Shown here: positions 6,749-8,436 of the stretch, piece after piece
Layout: every line of letters starts with the position of its first letter
Position numbering within the stretch: the first letter of the stretch is position 1
NCBI GenBank assembly: GCA_014380825.1
Contig: JACMJD010000688.1
Location: 1 to 8,436, forward strand
Length of the DNA stretch: 8,436 bases
Direction of reading: 5' to 3'
DNA from: Phycisphaerae bacterium
Lineage (GTDB): Bacteria; Planctomycetota; Phycisphaerae; Tepidisphaerales; Tepidisphaeraceae
The notes under the pieces: model-generated
The model's database searches: none
Seen by the model: the letters and a program-made list of their open reading frames with translations, nothing else
Told to the model about the DNA's origin: nothing
Made by a program: the position numbers and the translations under genes

Positions 6749-7378
6749 ATGATTGCAGCGATGTTAAAGGCTCGTCGCGCCGTGCGTGCGCCCCGCGGGG
6801 GTGTTCGCGCCGATGGTCTGCTTCGCGATCAGCGCGCAGGGTTCACCATCACCGAATTGATCGTCGCGATCGCGATCATCGCCATTCTCCTGGCCCTGCT
6901 CTTTCCCGCATTGGTAAAAGTTCGATCCGCGCAGCGCGGCACGACCTGCATTTCCAACCTCCGCCAGATCAGCGCCGCGTTCCAGCTTTACGCCCAAGAC
7001 AACGCGTTCCGTCTTCCGCAACCCGCGATGGCCAATCGTTCGTGGGAGCAGATGCTCAGTCCGTACGTCCGCAATAAGTTCGTCTGCCCCGCCGATGATG
7101 AGCTGGCGATCGTTGTCGGCTCGAGCTACGACTGGCGCGACACGGGAATCGCAGGCAGCACTCTCGCCGGACGATCGCTCGCCGAGACCCTTCGGACGAA
7201 CGCGATCATGACCTTCGAAGCGCTGCCCGGCTGGCACGCGCGCGGGATGATCAACGTGGCGCGCCTGGACAACTCCGTGACCTCGATCAGCGAAGCTGAG
7301 TTTTTCTCCGATCTCAATAACTCGCTAACCGGCGCCTTCGTGCCCATGAAGAACAAGAATGCGAATCCTGGTGGTTGA
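6749..7378 (+). CDS. Prepilin-like protein with N-terminal cleavage/methylation motif
   Basis: This is a type IV pilin-like or type II secretion pseudopilin-like protein. From the ATG at 6749 it has 209 residues. A long basic leader ends in RDQRAG, with expected prepilin-peptidase cleavage after Gly31 and Phe32 becoming the methylated first residue. Glu36 (+5) follows, then the hydrophobic helix IVAIAIIAILLALLFPAL. The helix runs into RSAQRGTTCISNLRQISAAFQLYAQDN, the form typical of the planctomycete family. A CPADDE patch and SSYDWRD follow. Near the C-terminus, WHARGMINVARLDNSV resembles the 'H-X9-DG' motif of these proteins but has ten residues between His and Asp, and Asn in place of Gly. 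An ATG at 6761 (leader of 27) is equally possible; an upstream ATG at 6662 is unlikely. The 3' end overlaps the response regulator by 20 bp. Confidence 0.85.
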   Translation: MIAAMLKARRAVRAPRGGVRADGLLRDQRAGFTITELIVAIAIIAILLALLFPALVKVRSAQRGTTCISNLRQISAAFQLYAQDNAFRLPQPAMANRSWEQMLSPYVRNKFVCPADDELAIVVGSSYDWRDTGIAGSTLAGRSLAETLRTNAIMTFEALPGWHARGMINVARLDNSVTSISEAEFFSDLNNSLTGAFVPMKNKNANPGG

Positions 7379-8033
7379 AGATCATCCGACGCTGGCGCGC
7401 TCGATCGCCGGCGGTCTGCGCGACGAAGGCTACGCCGTCGATCTCACGTTCGACGGCGAGGAAGGCCTGCACATGGCGCAGGCCAATCCGTACGACACGA
7501 TCGTGCTGGACATGATGCTGCCGAAGAAGGACGGTTGGTCGATTCTGTCCACCCTGCGCGAAGGCGGCTCAAAGACGCCGGTGATCTGCCTGACCGCGCA
7601 GGATGCGGTAAACGATCGCGTGCGCGGGTTGAATCTCGGCGCCGACGACTATCTCACCAAACCATTCGCGTTCGAAGAACTGGTCGCGCGCGTTCGCGCG
7701 ATGATCCGTCGCGGCCACGACAAACAATCGTCGGTGCTGACGGTGGGCGACCTGGAAATCGATCTGGCCCGCAAATGCGCGCGGCGCAGCGGGAAGAGCA
7801 TCGATCTGAGCGCTCGTGAGTTCGCACTGCTCCAGTATTTGGCGCACCGCCGAGATCAGGTCGTCTCGCGCACCGATATCTGGGAGCACATTTACGACCA
7901 GTACGATGAGGTCGCCAGCAACGTGGTGGACGTTTACATCGGGTATCTGCGGAACAAGATCGATCGCGACTTCGACAAGAAAGTGATCCACACGAAGCGA
8001 GGGCAAGGTTACATGCTCTCGGCACAGGAATAG
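7359..8033 (+). CDS. OmpR/PhoB-family response regulator
   Basis: A full-length (224 residues) two-component response regulator that should bind DNA when phosphorylated by a partner kinase. The receiver domain (1 to about 115) has the acidic pair Glu7-Asp8, phosphoacceptor Asp51 in VLDMMLP, Thr79 in CLTAQ and Lys101 in LTKPF, all as expected. The C-terminal winged-helix domain (about 126-224) shows LSAREFALLQYLAHRRDQVVSR, then SNVVDVYIGYLRNKID as the recognition region and the closing HTKRGQGYML wing. The pattern is closest to the CusR/CopR-like branch, but a metal ligand cannot be assigned. The start at 7359 is fixed by MRILVVEDHP and lies inside the prepilin-like gene in another frame. A weak AAGAACAAGA run precedes it, so translational coupling is likely. 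A sensor kinase gene follows 16 bp downstream. Confidence 0.95.
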   Translation: MRILVVEDHPTLARSIAGGLRDEGYAVDLTFDGEEGLHMAQANPYDTIVLDMMLPKKDGWSILSTLREGGSKTPVICLTAQDAVNDRVRGLNLGADDYLTKPFAFEELVARVRAMIRRGHDKQSSVLTVGDLEIDLARKCARRSGKSIDLSAREFALLQYLAHRRDQVVSRTDIWEHIYDQYDEVASNVVDVYIGYLRNKIDRDFDKKVIHTKRGQGYMLSAQE

Positions 8034-8034
8034 C

Positions 8035-8040
8035 GGTGGA
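8035..8040 (+). promoter_or_regulatory. Ribosome binding site of the sensor kinase gene
   Basis: GGTGGA lies 9 nt before the ATG at 8050, in the 16-bp gap after the response regulator stop. It supports the kinase start. A GTG within it (8036) runs at once into a TGA and is not a start. Confidence 0.5.
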
Positions 8041-8049
8041 CAGCACGAT

Positions 8050-8436
8050 ATGACGCGCCGGCTGATGTTTGCCATCCTCTGCACGGTCTGGACGATCCTG
8101 CTGATCGCGGGAACGGCCACCTACTTCACTGCGCGCACGAAGCTGCTGGCGGAGCTGGATCGGTCACTATTTGATCGGGCGACGTCGCTGCCGGAGATCA
8201 CCGATGCGTCGGGCAGGCGGTTTCTCACGCAGTCCGCCGGCACGCATGAGGATGATCGCTACATCGTTCGAAACGAGCTTGGCCAGACAGTCGCGCGACC
8301 GGCGGCGCCTGGCGCGGCGGACGATGCGACTCGCCCGGTGCTGCTTAGCCGATCGTTCGCCCGGGCACAGGATGGCGCGCGCTCGCGCACGATCACGCTT
8401 CGCGCGTTTGGCCGACCCGTTGATAGCACCGACGGA
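8050..8436 (+). CDS. Sensor histidine kinase, N-terminal part (cut by window edge)
   Basis: The frame stays open for 129 codons to the right edge. It begins MTRRLMFAILCTVWTILLIAG: a short basic N-terminus and one membrane helix (about 5-26). An extracytoplasmic stretch beginning YFTARTKLLAELDRSLFDRATSLPE follows, the common layout after the first helix of EnvZ/CusS-type kinases (a small periplasmic sensor loop with a LDRSL-like segment). The sensor region seen so far (about 27-129) is rich in Ala, Arg and Asp and has no recognisable ligand-binding motif. HAMP, H-box and ATPase domains would lie beyond the edge, so the kinase call rests on the N-terminal pattern plus the adjacent response regulator. 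The cognate pairing is very likely from the 16-bp spacing. Confidence 0.8.
   Translation, partial: MTRRLMFAILCTVWTILLIAGTATYFTARTKLLAELDRSLFDRATSLPEITDASGRRFLTQSAGTHEDDRYIVRNELGQTVARPAAPGAADDATRPVLLSRSFARAQDGARSRTITLRAFGRPVDSTDG

Noticed and set aside
1..8436. CRISPR arrays, tRNA, rRNA, insertion sequences and phage genes
   Set aside because: No regularly spaced direct repeats, cloverleaf sequences, transposase motifs or terminal inverted repeats were found by reading both strands.

Overview
The window is a GC-rich (roughly 60-65%) bacterial chromosome segment, almost fully coding. A planctomycete-like host, perhaps of the Phycisphaerae type, is inferred. The grounds are a long-leader prepilin-like protein with a degenerate C-terminal H-X9-DG-type motif, a set of cytosolic glycosidases, weak or absent Shine-Dalgarno sites before most genes, and many CGATCG-type words. 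No 16S rRNA or other marker is present, so the phylum is not proven.

Left part (1-3806): the last 20 codons of a rightward gene, possibly the C-terminus of a GH38-type alpha-mannosidase, overlap tail-to-tail with a leftward SGNH-type hydrolase resembling DUF4886 proteins. Upstream of the hydrolase on the same strand is a small protein with three membrane segments. Divergent from that pair is a large cytoplasmic GH78 alpha-L-rhamnosidase of 912 residues with both catalytic glutamates.

Middle part (3787-6517): a complete leftward lutA-lutB-lutC operon for oxidation of L-lactate to pyruvate. Its genes are joined by 4-nt start/stop overlaps, and its last gene overlaps the end of the rhamnosidase gene by 20 bp in convergent orientation. 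L-rhamnose catabolism commonly yields L-lactaldehyde or L-lactate, so rhamnosidase plus LutABC may be two ends of one carbon route. That link is inference.

Right part (6518-8436): a roughly 230-bp divergent spacer with an imperfect hairpin, then a rightward cluster. It holds a prepilin-like protein, an OmpR/PhoB-family response regulator whose start lies 20 bp inside the prepilin-like gene, and the first 129 codons of a sensor histidine kinase that runs off the window. The overlap suggests co-expression of a pseudopilin-like protein with a two-component system.

No tRNA, rRNA, CRISPR array, insertion sequence or phage gene was found. No clearly new system is visible. The most notable points are the prepilin/two-component overlap, the rhamnosidase-lactate pairing, a palindromic motif between the divergent genes, and the excess of the octamer GCGATCGC.
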